From Asticcacaulis sp. (GTDB lineage Bacteria; Pseudomonadota; Alphaproteobacteria; Caulobacterales; Caulobacteraceae): a DNA stretch of 45,606 bases. This document shows positions 1 to 10,031 of the stretch, in pieces; position 1 is the first letter of the stretch, and every line of letters starts with the position of its first letter. The translations under genes and the position numbers were made by a program. Below the pieces are notes generated by a model. It did no database searches, was not told the origin of the DNA, and saw only the letters and a list, made by a program, of their open reading frames with translations. The stretch is from the NCBI RefSeq assembly GCF_027484505.1, contig NZ_JAIXSV010000125.1:1-45606 (forward strand), given 5' to 3'.

Positions 1-1
1 A

Positions 2-631
2 CCCGTGCGCGAAGCCCTGGCGCAGACGGTCATCGAAAAGATCATCGAGCGCGACCGCGAACGCCAGAAACTGCCCGACCGCCGCAAGGGCTACATCCAG
101 AAGGCCAGCGTCGGTGGCCATAAGGTCTATCTGCACACCGGCGAATACGAAGACGGTTCGGTCGGCGAAATCTTCATTGACATGCACAAGGAAGGCGCGG
201 CCTTCCGTTCACTGATGAATAATTTTGCCATCGCCGTGTCGATCGGCCTGCAATACGGCGTGCCGCTGGACGAATTTGTCGATGCCTTCGTCTTTACGCG
301 CTTTGAACCGGCCGGTCCGGTCAGCGGCAATGATTCGATCCGCTCGGCGACCTCGATCCTTGACTATATCTTCCGGGAACTGGCGATTTCCTATCTCAAC
401 CGCGAAGACCTGTCGAACGCCGATCCGGATGAGCTGAACGCCGACGGTCTGGGTCAGGGGCATGGCCTGTCGAAGCTGGTCGATGACGGCAATGAAGGCA
501 TTGCCGCCTCTCACCTGATTTCCAAGGGTTTTATGCGTGGACAGCCGGACAATCTGGTCGTCGTGCCCTTTGGACGCAAGGCCCCGAAAACGGACGATCC
601 GTCCCTGCCGCCCGAAGCGCAGGGGGAATAG
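2..631 (+). CDS. nrdJ: Vitamin B12-dependent ribonucleotide reductase, C-terminal part (partial)
   Basis: This is the C-terminal ~209 residues of a class II (adenosylcobalamin-dependent) ribonucleoside-diphosphate reductase, which makes deoxyribonucleotides with or without oxygen. The gene enters from the left edge, so no start is visible. Recognisable stretches are [35 protein letters not shown], the [16 protein letters not shown] segment and [15 protein letters not shown], all typical of the C-terminal region of the long alphaproteobacterial NrdJ. The last ~40 residues are variable and hydrophilic. No partner subunit gene is expected for class II. The gene ends in a palindromic repeat region and converges with asd. 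The family call is firm; only a fragment is present. Confidence 0.9.
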   Translation, partial: PVREALAQTVIEKIIERDRERQKLPDRRKGYIQKASVGGHKVYLHTGEYEDGSVGEIFIDMHKEGAAFRSLMNNFAIAVSIGLQYGVPLDEFVDAFVFTRFEPAGPVSGNDSIRSATSILDYIFRELAISYLNREDLSNADPDELNADGLGQGHGLSKLVDDGNEGIAASHLISKGFMRGQPDNLVVVPFGRKAPKTDDPSLPPEAQGE

Positions 632-636
632 TCCAG

Positions 637-779
637 CCTCCTCCCCTGTGAGCGGCGCGAACGGGAGAGGTGTCGAGCAAGCGAAGCGCCTCAAGACGGA
701 GGGGGCGTTCGGCGGGTTTCGCCCCCTCCGTCTCGTCGCTTACGCGACGATCCACCTCCCCCGCTTTGCAGGGGAGGAG
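637..779. repeat. CIR-like intergenic inverted repeat, copy 1
   Basis: The whole gap between convergent nrdJ and asd is a palindromic block. It begins with cctcctcccctgtg and ends with the near-complementary ccgctttgcaggggaggaga. Inside is a perfect 12-bp stem, gacggagggggc (695-706) with gccccctccgtc (721-732). Related blocks lie at 10326-10557, 13305-13492, 18538-18568, 19590-19672, 38575-38765 and 45331-45364. The arrangement resembles the long Caulobacter intergenic repeats (CIR) described near CcrM sites, although this copy shows no GANTC. It may also terminate transcription from both sides. Confidence 0.7.
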
Positions 780-780
780 A

Positions 781-1839
<1,059 letters not shown>

Positions 1840-1903
1840 TCACGTCTCCTGCGTCAAAAAAGTTTGGCGGGAGGCGCGAGGTTTTGGGTTTTCTGTGAAA
1901 CCG

Positions 1904-1987
1904 GCCCCGCGCATTCCGCGGGGCTTCGTCCAGATGCCTTGGCTTACACCGTCAGCACGACCGGACCGGCCCCGCGAAGCGGGTCGG
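1904..1987 (-). promoter_or_regulatory. Putative ribosome-mediated attenuator in the asd leader
   Basis: Reading the minus strand towards asd there are four GC-rich segments: 1 (1987-1979, ccgacccgc), 2 (1976-1969, cgcggggc), 3 (1924-1917, gccccgcg) and 4 (1911-1904, cgcggggc). Segment 1 pairs with 2 around a TTC loop with one bulge. Segment 2 pairs perfectly with 3 over 8 bp. Segment 3 pairs perfectly with 4 over 8 bp around a 5-base loop. 1:2 plus 3:4 therefore competes with 2:3, as in classical attenuators. Segment 1 lies inside the codons of the threonine-rich leader frame. The 3:4 hairpin is followed only by CCGGTTTCA, not a good U-tract, so termination would be weak or Rho-assisted, or control could act another way. 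The structure is visible; the function is inferred. Confidence 0.5.
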
Positions 1988-2014
1988 CTTGGTAGTGGCT
2001 TTGGTGGTCGTCAT
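1952..2014 (-). CDS. Putative threonine-rich leader peptide of asd
   Basis: This frame of 20 codons (23 if read from the in-frame ATG at 2023) starts ATG ACG ACC ACC and encodes MTTTKATTKPTRFAGPVRSC. Six of the 20 residues are threonine and three are lysine, and both amino acids are end products of the pathway served by asd. It ends with TGA at 1954-1952, about 115 bases before the asd start. Codons 10-12 coincide with pairing segment 1 of the hairpin set, so a ribosome stalled at the Thr codons 7-8 would cover that segment. No convincing Shine-Dalgarno sequence precedes either ATG, which is the main weakness. Too short for any family assignment. Confidence 0.45.
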   Translation of the reverse strand: MTTTKATTKPTRFAGPVRSC

Positions 2015-2146
2015 CTGGAACATGAAAGCGGCTTTACCGGGAATGACGGGTTTTGTAAACCGCTCTTATACCTCTCCGGTTTATGGGGAGAGGGCGCAGG
2101 CCCCGATCTTGCTTAAGAAAAGCGAAACCATATGAGGTGTCCCATC

Positions 2147-2632
2147 ATGAAACGCATCGCTCTGGCCGTGGCCGCGCTTTCGCTGTTTGCCCTTCCCGCT
2201 TCGGCGCAAAACCCTGTACAGATCAGCCGCGCCGGTTCGGGCGCGTCCTGCCCCGGCTGCAACCTGTTTCAGGCCGATTTTTCCGGTAAGACGCTGAAAG
2301 GCAAGAACTTCGCTGGGGCGCGCCTGCGTCAGGCGGACCTGTCGAGCGGCGTTTTCAACGGCACGAGCTTTGCGGGCGGTGACCTGCGTGACCTCAACGG
2401 GTTTGGCTCGCTGTTCGGCCATGCCAATTTCGCGCGCACCAATCTGACCAACGCCAATTTCGTCGGGGCCTATCTCGAAGGGGCCAATTTTGCAGGTGCC
2501 AATCTGAGCGGCGTCAACTTCTCCGGGGCCGAGATGGCGTCGGCGCGCGGCATCACCCAGCGCATGATGGATCAGGCCTGCGGCGACAAGACGACGGTGG
2601 CACCGAAGGGTATCCGCGTTCCGGTGTGCTAA
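2147..2632 (+). CDS. Secreted pentapeptide-repeat protein
   Basis: A 161-residue protein whose start at 2147 is preferred over the ATG at 2132, because GAGGTG at 2134-2139 lies seven bases upstream and the protein then begins MKRIALAVAALSLFALPASA, a clear Sec signal peptide. The mature part contains tandem A(D/N)LxG-type units (for example ARLRQADLSS, HANFARTNLT, NANFVGAYLE, GANFAGANLS), which predict a right-handed quadrilateral beta-helix. Cysteines at the start (SCPGCNLF) and end (DQACG, PVC) could form disulfides in the periplasm. The function of such periplasmic pentapeptide proteins is not known. A strong terminator follows. It is transcribed divergently from asd. Confidence 0.85.
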   Translation: MKRIALAVAALSLFALPASAQNPVQISRAGSGASCPGCNLFQADFSGKTLKGKNFAGARLRQADLSSGVFNGTSFAGGDLRDLNGFGSLFGHANFARTNLTNANFVGAYLEGANFAGANLSGVNFSGAEMASARGITQRMMDQACGDKTTVAPKGIRVPVC

Positions 2633-2636
2633 ACCT

Positions 2637-2756
2637 ATGGGGTGTGGGGTCCGTGACCCCAAGTCTTCTACCCTCAAAGAAAAACCCCCTCGGCAAAACC
2701 GAAGGGGTTTTTCTTTGAATATAAAGGTTTGTGGGGCCGCAGGCCCCACACCCCAT
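2637..2756. terminator. Nested bidirectional terminator between the pentapeptide gene and aspS
   Basis: The core is the hairpin 2676-2716: aaagaaaaacccc pairs with ggggtttttcttt, with A- and T-runs on its two sides, so it can terminate both strands. A second hairpin, tgtggggcc/ggccccaca, occupies 2730-2750. Both sit inside an outer perfect 13-bp inverted repeat, atggggtgtgggg (2637-2649) with ccccacaccccat (2744-2756). The convergent genes end just outside it. Confidence 0.9.
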
Positions 2757-2761
2757 CCGTT

Positions 2762-4543
2762 TTAGCTCACCTTGATCGGCAGTTGCGTCCGGATATGCAG
2801 TTCCTTCAACTGCTTCTCCGTCACCTCCGACGGCGCGCTCATCATCACGTCCTGTCCCTGTTGGTTCAGCGGGAAGGCGATGACTTCGCGGATCGCCGTC
2901 TGCCCGGCCAGCAGCATCACGATGCGGTCGATACCGGGGGCCAGACCGCCGTGCGGCGGCGCGCCGTATTTGAAGGCGTTGAGCATCCCGCCGAACTGGC
3001 TTTCGACCACATCAGCGCCGTAGCCCGCGATCTCAAAAGCCTTGAGCATGATCTCCTGCTTGTGGTTCCGGATCGCACCGGAGCACAGCTCATAGCCGTT
3101 GCAGACGATGTCGTACTGATAGGCCAGAATGTCGAGCGGGTCCTTGGTGAGGAGCGCCTCCATCTCGCCTTGCGGCATGGAGAACGGGTTGTGCGAGAAA
3201 TCGACCTTCTTCTCGTCCTCATTATACTCGAACATCGGGAAATCGACGATCCAGCAGAAGCGGAACTGATCCTCGTCCACCAGGTTGAGATCCGTGCCGA
3301 CCTTGGTGCGCGCCAGACCCGCAAACTTATAGAAGACCTTGGGGTCGCCGGCCACGAAGAAGGCCGCGTCGCCCTGCCCCAGACCCAGCGCCGTCATCAG
3401 CGCCGTTGTGGCCTCGTTGCCAAGGTTCTTGGCGATGGGGCCGCCCCATGCGCCCTGATCCTCAGACCAGAAGATGTAGCCGAGGCCCGGCTGGCCTTCG
3501 CCCTGCGCCCACGAATTCATGCGGTCGCAGAAGGCGCGCGAGCCGCCCTTGGGGGCCGGAACGGCCCACACGGCATTGGCGCTGTTTTCGAGGATACGCG
3601 CAAACAGCCCAAAGCCGCCGCCGCGGAAATGCTCGGACACGTCCTGCATCTCGATGGGGTTGCGCAGGTCCGGCTTGTCCGAGCCGTACTTGGCAATGGA
3701 CTCTTTGTAGGGGATGCGCTGGAACGGATAGCTGGAAACGCGCTTGCCTTCGCCGAACTCGGTAAACAGGCCGTGCATCACCGGCTCGATGGCCGCGAAT
3801 ACGTCTTCCTGCGTCACAAAGCTCATCTCGATATCGAGCTGATAGAATTCCAAGCTACGGTCGGCGCGCAGGTCTTCGTCACGGAAGCACGGCGCGATCT
3901 GGAAATAACGGTCGAAACCCGACACCATCAGCAACTGCTTGAACTGCTGCGGCGCTTGCGGAAGGGCGTAGAACTTGCCCGCATGCAGGCGCGACGGCAC
4001 CAGGAAGTCGCGCGCCCCTTCGGGCGACGAGGCGGTCAGGATGGGGGTCTGGTACTCCAGAAAACCCTGCGCGACCATACGATTACGGATCGACTGAATG
4101 ACGCGCGAACGCAGCACGATATTCTTGTGCAGGGTTTCGCGACGCAGATCGAGGAAGCGGTTCTTCAGGCGGATTTCTTCGGGATATTCCGGCTCACCGA
4201 ACACTGGCAGCGGCAGTTCCGCGGCTTCGGACAGCACTTCGATATCCGACACCACGACTTCGATCGCCCCGGTCGGCAGGTTGGGATTGACGGTCGCTTC
4301 GTCGCGCGCCACCACCTTGCCATCGACGCGAATAACGCTTTCAGCGCGCAAGCGTTCGACCTTGGCAAAGCCCGCGCTGTCCGGATTGAACACCAGTTGC
4401 GTCAGGCCGTAATGGTCGCGCAGGTCGATGAACAACAGGCCACCATGGTCGCGCTTGCGGTGAATCCAGCCCGACACGCGCACCTCGGCGCCGGCGTCGG
4501 TGGCGCGCAGCGCGCCGCAGGTATGGGTACGGTAACTATGCAT
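2762..4543 (-). CDS. aspS: Aspartyl-tRNA synthetase (probably non-discriminating)
   Basis: Charges tRNA-Asp with aspartate. The protein is 593 residues from the ATG at 4543 ([14 protein letters not shown]), the conserved N-terminus of bacterial AspRS; an upstream ATG at 4567 would add eight unconserved residues. Domains in order: N-terminal OB-fold anticodon-binding domain (~1-105), class II catalytic core with motif 2 FRDED (~220-224), the inserted GAD domain, and motif 3 GLAPGIDRI near the C-terminus. The OB-fold has W26 and H33 in [11 protein letters not shown]. His at this position is a known feature of non-discriminating AspRS enzymes that also make Asp-tRNA-Asn for GatCAB; that reading is inference. 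Converges with the pentapeptide gene. Confidence 0.96.
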   Translation of the reverse strand: MHSYRTHTCGALRATDAGAEVRVSGWIHRKRDHGGLLFIDLRDHYGLTQLVFNPDSAGFAKVERLRAESVIRVDGKVVARDEATVNPNLPTGAIEVVVSDIEVLSEAAELPLPVFGEPEYPEEIRLKNRFLDLRRETLHKNIVLRSRVIQSIRNRMVAQGFLEYQTPILTASSPEGARDFLVPSRLHAGKFYALPQAPQQFKQLLMVSGFDRYFQIAPCFRDEDLRADRSLEFYQLDIEMSFVTQEDVFAAIEPVMHGLFTEFGEGKRVSSYPFQRIPYKESIAKYGSDKPDLRNPIEMQDVSEHFRGGGFGLFARILENSANAVWAVPAPKGGSRAFCDRMNSWAQGEGQPGLGYIFWSEDQGAWGGPIAKNLGNEATTALMTALGLGQGDAAFFVAGDPKVFYKFAGLARTKVGTDLNLVDEDQFRFCWIVDFPMFEYNEDEKKVDFSHNPFSMPQGEMEALLTKDPLDILAYQYDIVCNGYELCSGAIRNHKQEIMLKAFEIAGYGADVVESQFGGMLNAFKYGAPPHGGLAPGIDRIVMLLAGQTAIREVIAFPLNQQGQDVMMSAPSEVTEKQLKELHIRTQLPIKVS

Positions 4544-4691
4544 TGTGAGTCTCTGAATCCGGCTCAAAAAACGGTTGGGGGCTAGGGCACATGACAGGGG
4601 CTGATTGTCAAGACTTGTGTCCGGACTCCCGGCAAAAAGCCGCCTTAGGATTTAGTTTTTATTTGCAAGTGAGATTCTTTTTTTAGGTTTG

Positions 4692-4820
4692 AACCACGGA
4701 TGCACACGGATGATCGCCTGCGGCGATCGCACGGATAATCAGGCCCACACGCCTCAGCCTTCTCGGACCATCCGTGAGCCTGCCCGCTTAGCGGGCGGGC
4801 ATCGGTGTCTATCCGTGGTT
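4692..4820. repeat. 129-bp palindromic element, copy A
   Basis: The ends gaaccacggat (4691-4701) and atccgtggttc (4811-4821) are perfect inverted repeats, and the pairing continues imperfectly through gcacacggatg. Two internal hairpins are present: gatcgcc/ggcgatc (4712-4728) and gcccgc/gcgggc (4782-4796). The folded form would be a stem with two arms. A second copy of the same length and orientation, about 92% identical by eye, lies at 5370-5498. Between them is a single gene of lower GC. No transposase is present, so this is a REP- or MITE-like element. The remaining sequence from 4544 to 4870 shows no gene; GANTC sites occur at 4624-4628 and 4673-4677. Confidence 0.85.
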
Positions 4821-4870
4821 CATTCTTTTTGTCGGCACCATCCATCGCAAAGATAAATTGCGAACCGCAA

Positions 4871-5302
4871 TTAACCCCCGGCTCCACTTAGGCTTAGGCG
4901 ATACGCTTCCAGTGCCTCCGAACGTTGGGCGGACTCGGCGACGTGTATCAGGCGGGTTTCCTTCAATTCAACGGTCGGGTGGCTGGCGCAATGTCCAGCA
5001 AACCACAGGACTTCTGACAATGATTCATCAGGATGCCACGTGGTCAAGACATGGTGATCATCCGGAATGGGGGCGATACTGAATACCGAGATATTGGCCC
5101 AATCGACCGCATCGTGCCATGCTTCACACGCGGCACCCCATGCCAACGCGTAAAGACACCCGCTGCTCACAAGCCATGTAGCCACCTTCTCCCGCCACAC
5201 CTTGTCAACCGTCATGTCGGCAATGATAACAGCCCGGAAAGGCTTGTTACCCAACTCAGGCAGCGCTTTTGCGGGCGTAATGTGCAGATATTCAAATTCC
5301 AT
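4871..5302 (-). CDS. Uncharacterised 143-residue protein between two repeat copies
   Basis: I do not recognise its function. The sequence starts MEFEYLHITPAKALPELG and contains FRAVIIADMTVDKVWREKV, then WLVSSGCLYALAWGAACEAW, DAVDWANISVF, IPDDHHVLTTWHPDESL and EVLWFAGHCASHP. It is rich in Trp, with acidic and His residues, and has no signal peptide or membrane segment, so it is probably a cytoplasmic globular domain. It may belong to one of the small DUF families with an 'AWG..C..W' core (DUF7684 comes to mind, unverified). Base composition is visibly less GC-rich than its neighbours. It is flanked by direct copies of a 129-bp palindromic element, which suggests acquisition or mobilisation as a unit. 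The start ATG at 5302 is the only good candidate. Confidence 0.75.
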   Translation of the reverse strand: MEFEYLHITPAKALPELGNKPFRAVIIADMTVDKVWREKVATWLVSSGCLYALAWGAACEAWHDAVDWANISVFSIAPIPDDHHVLTTWHPDESLSEVLWFAGHCASHPTVELKETRLIHVAESAQRSEALEAYRLSLSGAGG

Positions 5303-5369
5303 GGAACAACCCTAGCCTTTAAAAGCGGGAAACAAAAGCGATGGCCTTTGTGTAAACCATCTGGGTTTT

Positions 5370-5498
5370 AACCATGGATGCACACGGATGATCGCCTGCG
5401 GCGATCTCACGGATAGTCAGACCCACACACCTCAGCCTTCTCGGACCATCCGTGGACCTGCCCGCTTAGCGGGCAGGCATCCGTGTCTATCCGTGGTA
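5370..5498. repeat. 129-bp palindromic element, copy B
   Basis: Same length and orientation as the copy at 4692-4820, with about ten substitutions by eye. It retains the terminal inverted repeat (aaccatggatg with tatccgtggt) and both internal hairpins: the 5390-5406 region with gatcgcc/ggcgatc, and gcccgc/gcgggc around 5460-5474. The inner stem acacggatg/catccgtgt is better paired here than in copy A. Substitutions between the copies often keep the stems. The hdaA start lies 89 bases downstream. Confidence 0.85.
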
Positions 5499-5587
5499 CC
5501 TTTTCCCCAGATTAGTCCCCGGAACGACCCAAAGCCATAATGCGCCTGCCGATTGCCTTCTGCGCCCCATCTTCCTAAGTTAAGCGC

Positions 5588-6253
5588 ATGGCGCATCAGT
5601 ACCCGCTCGACCTGTCCCTGCCCGCCCCCTATGCGGCGGCAAACTTTGTCGTCTCCGACGCCAATCGCGGGTTGTTTGCGCTTTTGATGACGCCCGCGGA
5701 CTGGCTGAACCCGCATCTGGTACTGACCGGCCCGGCCGGCTCTGGCAAGACCCACGCCGGCCATGTCTTTGCTGAAACGCACGGGGCGCACTGGCTGAAC
5801 CCCGCCGCGCCCGTGCCGGACAACGCCACCCTGTTCGTGGTCGATGAAGCCGAGGCCTTCGATCAGGAGGTCCTGTTCCACCTCTATAACCGCACGGCGT
5901 CGGATGGCCGCCTGCTGCTGCTGTCGCGGCAGCACCCGGCGCAATGGACCATCCGTGTCCCCGATTTCGAGTCGCGGCTGAAAGCCATGCGCGTCGTCGA
6001 TATGCCGGAACCGGACGATAGCCTGCTCAAAAGCGTGCTGAAAAAGCTGTTTGAGGCGCGGGTCATCACGCCGTCCGACGACGTGCTGGAATATCTCAGC
6101 CGCCGTATGGAGCGCTCCGTGGCGCACGCCCAAAAAATTGTCACAGGTCTTGAGGCATATGCCAACGGCCGCGCCTTTACCCGGTCGCTGGCGCGTCAAT
6201 TTATCGAGACGAGTGAAAATATGACTTGGTTCGATGATTGGGATGAGATTTAG
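5588..6253 (+). CDS. hdaA: HdaA, DnaA-related regulator of replication initiation
   Basis: A 221-residue AAA+ protein of the Hda/DnaA-like family. In Caulobacter the homologue binds the replisome clamp and promotes hydrolysis of DnaA-ATP (regulatory inactivation of DnaA), preventing over-initiation. Visible are an N-terminal QYPLDL (4-9) resembling a beta-clamp-binding motif, Walker A GPAGSGKT (48-55), Walker B TLFVVDEAE (81-89) and a C-terminal lid helix region (SDDVLEYLSRRMERSVAHAQKIV). It lacks the DnaA DNA-binding domain IV. The ppk1 gene begins 37 bases downstream on the same strand, so the two are probably co-transcribed. The family assignment is firm. Confidence 0.92.
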   Translation: MAHQYPLDLSLPAPYAAANFVVSDANRGLFALLMTPADWLNPHLVLTGPAGSGKTHAGHVFAETHGAHWLNPAAPVPDNATLFVVDEAEAFDQEVLFHLYNRTASDGRLLLLSRQHPAQWTIRVPDFESRLKAMRVVDMPEPDDSLLKSVLKKLFEARVITPSDDVLEYLSRRMERSVAHAQKIVTGLEAYANGRAFTRSLARQFIETSENMTWFDDWDEI

Positions 6254-6290
6254 TCAGGAACATATAAGAAAATAAGGATTCTGAACCGCT

Positions 6291-8519
6291 ATGCCTGCGT
6301 CCGAAACCGTCAATGACATTATCCGCACGACCGAGTCGGTGGCGGCTGAGCCTCAGCCAGAGTCTCAAATTGATCTGACCTCGGACGAAGCGCTGGGCGA
6401 TGCGCTCTATATCAACCGCGAACTGTCGTGGCTGGCCTTCAACAAGCGGGTGATCGAAGAAGCCGAAAACCCCCGCCATCCGCTGCTGGAGCGTCTGCGC
6501 TTCCTGTCGATTTCAGCCAACAATCTCGATGAATTCTACATGGTGCGCGTCGCCGGGCTTCAGGGTCAGGTGCGCGAAGGCGTGCGCATCCTGTCCGAAG
6601 ACGGCCATACCCCGGCCGAGCAGCTTGAGGCCGTCAACAAGGTCGCTCAGGCCCTGATGAACAAGCAGCAGACCATCTGGTCCAAACTGAAGGCCGAACT
6701 GTCGGCCAATGGCCTGATCCTGCTGGACCACAAGGAAGTCACCAAGACCGACACGGCGTGGCTGGAAAAGCGCTTCCATGAGCAGCTTTTCCCCGTGCTG
6801 ACGCCGCTGGCGATCGACCCGGCGCACCCCTTCCCCTTCATCCCCAATCTGGGCTTCTGTATCGCGCTCAAGCTGCAACGCCGCGCCGATGCCAAGACGC
6901 TGTATGCCCTTGTGCCCATCCCCACGGGGGTGCGCCGTTTCTGGGAGATCGGCGGCAATTCGCGCGGTCAGAACACGCGGCGCAAATTCGTCACGCTGGA
7001 GGGCATGGTGGTCATGTTCGCCCAGCAGATCTTCCCCGGCTTTGACATTCTGGGCAAGGGCGTCTTCCGCATCATCCGCGACTCGGACATCGAAATCGAG
7101 GAAGAGGCCGAAGACCTTGTGCGTGAGTTCGAGGCCCTGCTGAAGCAGCGCCGCCTCGGTTCGGTGGTGCGCGTCAAGTTCGGCGCCTCCATGCCCGAAG
7201 ACCTGCGCGAATTCATCATCGAACAACTGCACGCCCAGCCGCAGGATGTGACGATTGTCGATGGCATTCTGGGGATGTCCGAGCTGTCGCAGCTTATCCC
7301 GCCCGACCGCAACGACCTGAAATTCAAGCCCTATACGCCGCGCTTCCCCGAACGCATCCGCGACAATGCCGGGGACATCTTCTCGGCCATCCGCGAAAAG
7401 GACATTCTGGTCCACCACCCGTTCGAGAGCTTCGACGCCGTGGTGCAGTTCCTGCGTCAGGCGGCGCGCGACCCGAACGTCATCGCCATCAAGCAGACGC
7501 TTTATCGCACCTCCAAAGACTCGCCCATCGTCGCCGCCCTCATTGAGGCCGCCGAGCAGGGCAAGAACGTCACGGCGCTGGTCGAAATCAAGGCGCGCTT
7601 TGACGAAGAGGCCAATATGCGCTGGGCCCGCGCCATGGAACGCGCCGGGGTTCACGTCGTCTATGGCTTTGTGGAATACAAGACCCACGCCAAGCTGAGC
7701 GTCGTGGCGCGCCGCGAAGGCGAGGCCTTGCGCACCTATTGCCACTTTGGCACCGGCAATTATCACCCGGTGACGGCCAAGGTCTATACGGACCTGAGCC
7801 TGTTCACCGCCGACCCGGCGCTGGGGCGCGATGCTATGCGTGTCTTCAACTTCATCACCGGCTATGCCCGCCCGGACGTGATGGAAAAGCTCTACTTCTC
7901 GCCCGTGACGCTGAAGCAGGGGCTGATCTATCTGATCGAGCAGGAAATCGCCAATGCCCGCGCCGGCAAGCCCGCGCAAATCTGGGCCAAGATGAATTCG
8001 CTGGTCGATCCGGTGATCATCCGCAAGCTCTATCAGGCCTCGCAGGCCGGGGTGCAGATCGACCTTGTTATCCGTGGCATCTGCTGCCTGCGTCCCGGCG
8101 TGGCGGGCTATTCGGACAATATCCGCGTCAAGTCGATCGTCGGACGCTTCTTGGAGCACACGCGCATCGTCTGCTTCGCCAATGGCCATGCCCTGCCGTC
8201 GGATCAGGCCCGCGTCTTCATCTCATCCGCCGACTGGATGAGCCGCAATCTGGACCGTCGCGTCGAAACCCTGATCCCCGTCGATAATCCCACCGTGCAC
8301 CGTCAGGTGCTGGATCAGATCATGGTCGCCAACCTGAATGACGAGGCGCAATCGTGGAACCTGTCGTCGGACGGCACCTATACGCGCTTTGATACGACCG
8401 GCCTTGATGCGCCCTTCTCGGCCCACGAATACTTCATGACAAACCCGTCGCTGTCCGGTAGAGGTCGCGGCGTCAAGGATCTCCCCCAAGCGTTTGATCA
8501 TGTCGGTGCCCGAAAGTAG
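6291..8519 (+). CDS. ppk: Polyphosphate kinase 1
   Basis: Catalyses reversible polymerisation of the ATP gamma-phosphate into inorganic polyphosphate. The 742 residues begin with a ~35-residue acidic, variable N-terminus, then [15 protein letters not shown], the conserved PPK1 start, and [14 protein letters not shown]. The autophosphorylated histidine is His466 in [14 protein letters not shown]. The second phospholipase-D-like segment carries [20 protein letters not shown], and a later [14 protein letters not shown] motif is also typical. The gap to hdaA contains a GANTC site (gattc, 6277-6281). The end overlaps the ppx start by 20 bases, indicating translational coupling with the polyphosphate-degrading enzyme. 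Confidence 0.96.
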   Translation: MPASETVNDIIRTTESVAAEPQPESQIDLTSDEALGDALYINRELSWLAFNKRVIEEAENPRHPLLERLRFLSISANNLDEFYMVRVAGLQGQVREGVRILSEDGHTPAEQLEAVNKVAQALMNKQQTIWSKLKAELSANGLILLDHKEVTKTDTAWLEKRFHEQLFPVLTPLAIDPAHPFPFIPNLGFCIALKLQRRADAKTLYALVPIPTGVRRFWEIGGNSRGQNTRRKFVTLEGMVVMFAQQIFPGFDILGKGVFRIIRDSDIEIEEEAEDLVREFEALLKQRRLGSVVRVKFGASMPEDLREFIIEQLHAQPQDVTIVDGILGMSELSQLIPPDRNDLKFKPYTPRFPERIRDNAGDIFSAIREKDILVHHPFESFDAVVQFLRQAARDPNVIAIKQTLYRTSKDSPIVAALIEAAEQGKNVTALVEIKARFDEEANMRWARAMERAGVHVVYGFVEYKTHAKLSVVARREGEALRTYCHFGTGNYHPVTAKVYTDLSLFTADPALGRDAMRVFNFITGYARPDVMEKLYFSPVTLKQGLIYLIEQEIANARAGKPAQIWAKMNSLVDPVIIRKLYQASQAGVQIDLVIRGICCLRPGVAGYSDNIRVKSIVGRFLEHTRIVCFANGHALPSDQARVFISSADWMSRNLDRRVETLIPVDNPTVHRQVLDQIMVANLNDEAQSWNLSSDGTYTRFDTTGLDAPFSAHEYFMTNPSLSGRGRGVKDLPQAFDHVGARK

Positions 8520-10026
8520 CTTTGCCCCCCTTCCCGTCGCGACGGCCCTGCCCGCCGCCTACTACACGGCCGTTATCGACATCGGGTCCAACTCGGTGCG
8601 TCTGGTCATCTATCGCATTGAGGGGCGCTCGATCTGGCCGGTGCATAACGAAAAGGTGCTGGCCGGGCTGGGGCGTGAACTGATGCGCAGCGGTCGCTTA
8701 AGCCCGTCGGGCTGCCGCGACACGCTGATCGCGCTGAAACGCTTTCGCTTTATCGTCGATTCCTACCCCCTGTCGCAGGTGCACGCCGTGGCCACCGCCG
8801 CCATCCGCGAGGCCGTGGACGGCCCGGACTTGGTGCACAGTATCGAGGCCGAAACCGGCTTCAAGGTCCGCGTCCTCAGCGGGGCCGAAGAAGCCTATTA
8901 TTCGGCGCTGGGCGTGCTGTGCGGCCATGACGATGCAGTCGGCGTGGTCGGAGACCTCGGCGGTTCGAGCCTTGAACTGATTGATCTGCAAGGTGAAAAC
9001 GCCTTCAAAGGCATAACCCTGCCTCTGGGGCCATTCGCGCTGGGGGCTCCGGCAGCGGTCGATATCGACAAGACCCTGACGCACATTCGTGAGGTTCTGA
9101 CGCCCCACAAGGATCGCTTTCAGTTTGCAACTTTTCATGCGGTCGGTGGCGCTTGGCGCAACCTCGCCATCATCTGGATGCAGAAGGCCAACTATCCGCT
9201 TCAGATCGTTCAGCAATTCGAGCTGCCCGCGCGGGAAGCCCTCAATATCTGCCGCCTGATTGCCACCCAGTCGCCCGCCTCGCTGGAGCGCATCCGGGGC
9301 GTCACCAAGCGACGCATGGAGCATCTGGCCTATGCGGCTCTGGTGCTTCAGGCCCTGATCGAAACCTTCGGCTTCGACACCATCAACTTCTCGGCCAACG
9401 GCCTGCGCGAAGGCGTGCTGTTTGAGCAACTGCCCAAGGACGTGCAAAAGCGTGATCCGCTGATCGAAGGCTGCGCCGCTCTGGGCGCGCGTCAGGGCAT
9501 CAGCAACGATATGGGGCCGGCTCTGGCCCAGTGGGTGTGCGATTTCTATGATACCACCTCCGGCATCGACATACCCGATGTGCGCCTGATCCGCGCGGCG
9601 GCCAAGCTGTCGGACATGGGCGCGCTGCTGCACCCCGACCACCGCGCCGACCTCGTCTGCGATCAGGTGCTGCGCGCGCCCATTCCGGGGCAGAACCACG
9701 CCGAGCGTGTCTTTCTGGCCTGCACCCTCTTCACCCGTTATTCGGGAGACGCCTACACCAAGGAGCCGGTGCTGATCAGTCGTATTCTGGGCGATGAGGG
9801 GCTTGAACGCGCCACGCGATTGGGTCTGGCCCTGCGGCTGGGCTGCGACCTGTCGGCCAAGTCGGGTGCTCTGCTCAGCCACGCCCACCTGACGCAACAG
9901 GGCCGTGATCTGGTGCTGGAGGCCAAGAGCGGCTGGGAAGACCTGCTTTTGGGCGAACAGACCCGCAAGCGGGTCAAGGCAATGGCCAATGCGCTGAAAC
10001 TCAATCTGAAAATGGGAAGTTATTGA
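8500..10026 (+). CDS. ppx: Exopolyphosphatase, Ppx/GppA family
   Basis: Releases orthophosphate from polyphosphate ends, or hydrolyses pppGpp in GppA members. The protein has 508 residues from the ATG at 8500; a TTG two codons upstream is possible. Phosphate loop [12 protein letters not shown] begins at residue 27 and the second actin-fold loop [10 protein letters not shown] is present. [15 protein letters not shown] closes the catalytic half, and the C-terminal ~190 residues form the HD-like accessory region ([17 protein letters not shown]). The start lies inside ppk, so the two opposing enzymes of polyphosphate metabolism are coupled. Ppx is more likely than GppA from this context. Confidence 0.93.
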   Translation: MSVPESSFAPLPVATALPAAYYTAVIDIGSNSVRLVIYRIEGRSIWPVHNEKVLAGLGRELMRSGRLSPSGCRDTLIALKRFRFIVDSYPLSQVHAVATAAIREAVDGPDLVHSIEAETGFKVRVLSGAEEAYYSALGVLCGHDDAVGVVGDLGGSSLELIDLQGENAFKGITLPLGPFALGAPAAVDIDKTLTHIREVLTPHKDRFQFATFHAVGGAWRNLAIIWMQKANYPLQIVQQFELPAREALNICRLIATQSPASLERIRGVTKRRMEHLAYAALVLQALIETFGFDTINFSANGLREGVLFEQLPKDVQKRDPLIEGCAALGARQGISNDMGPALAQWVCDFYDTTSGIDIPDVRLIRAAAKLSDMGALLHPDHRADLVCDQVLRAPIPGQNHAERVFLACTLFTRYSGDAYTKEPVLISRILGDEGLERATRLGLALRLGCDLSAKSGALLSHAHLTQQGRDLVLEAKSGWEDLLLGEQTRKRVKAMANALKLNLKMGSY

Positions 10027-10031
10027 GGCTC

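Noticed and set aside
2729-4585. A 618-codon open frame on the + strand opposite aspS
   Set aside because: Antisense to aspS; no recognisable motif, and it begins inside a terminator hairpin.
4692-4820. A tRNA-like or structured RNA gene, because the element folds into a junction with arms
   Set aside because: The arm sizes, lack of a T-loop sequence and the presence of a second diverging copy fit a repeat element, not a tRNA.
5499-5587. A replication origin near hdaA
   Set aside because: No DnaA-box cluster, AT-rich unwinding region or origin-linked genes are visible; hdaA is not normally a marker of the origin.
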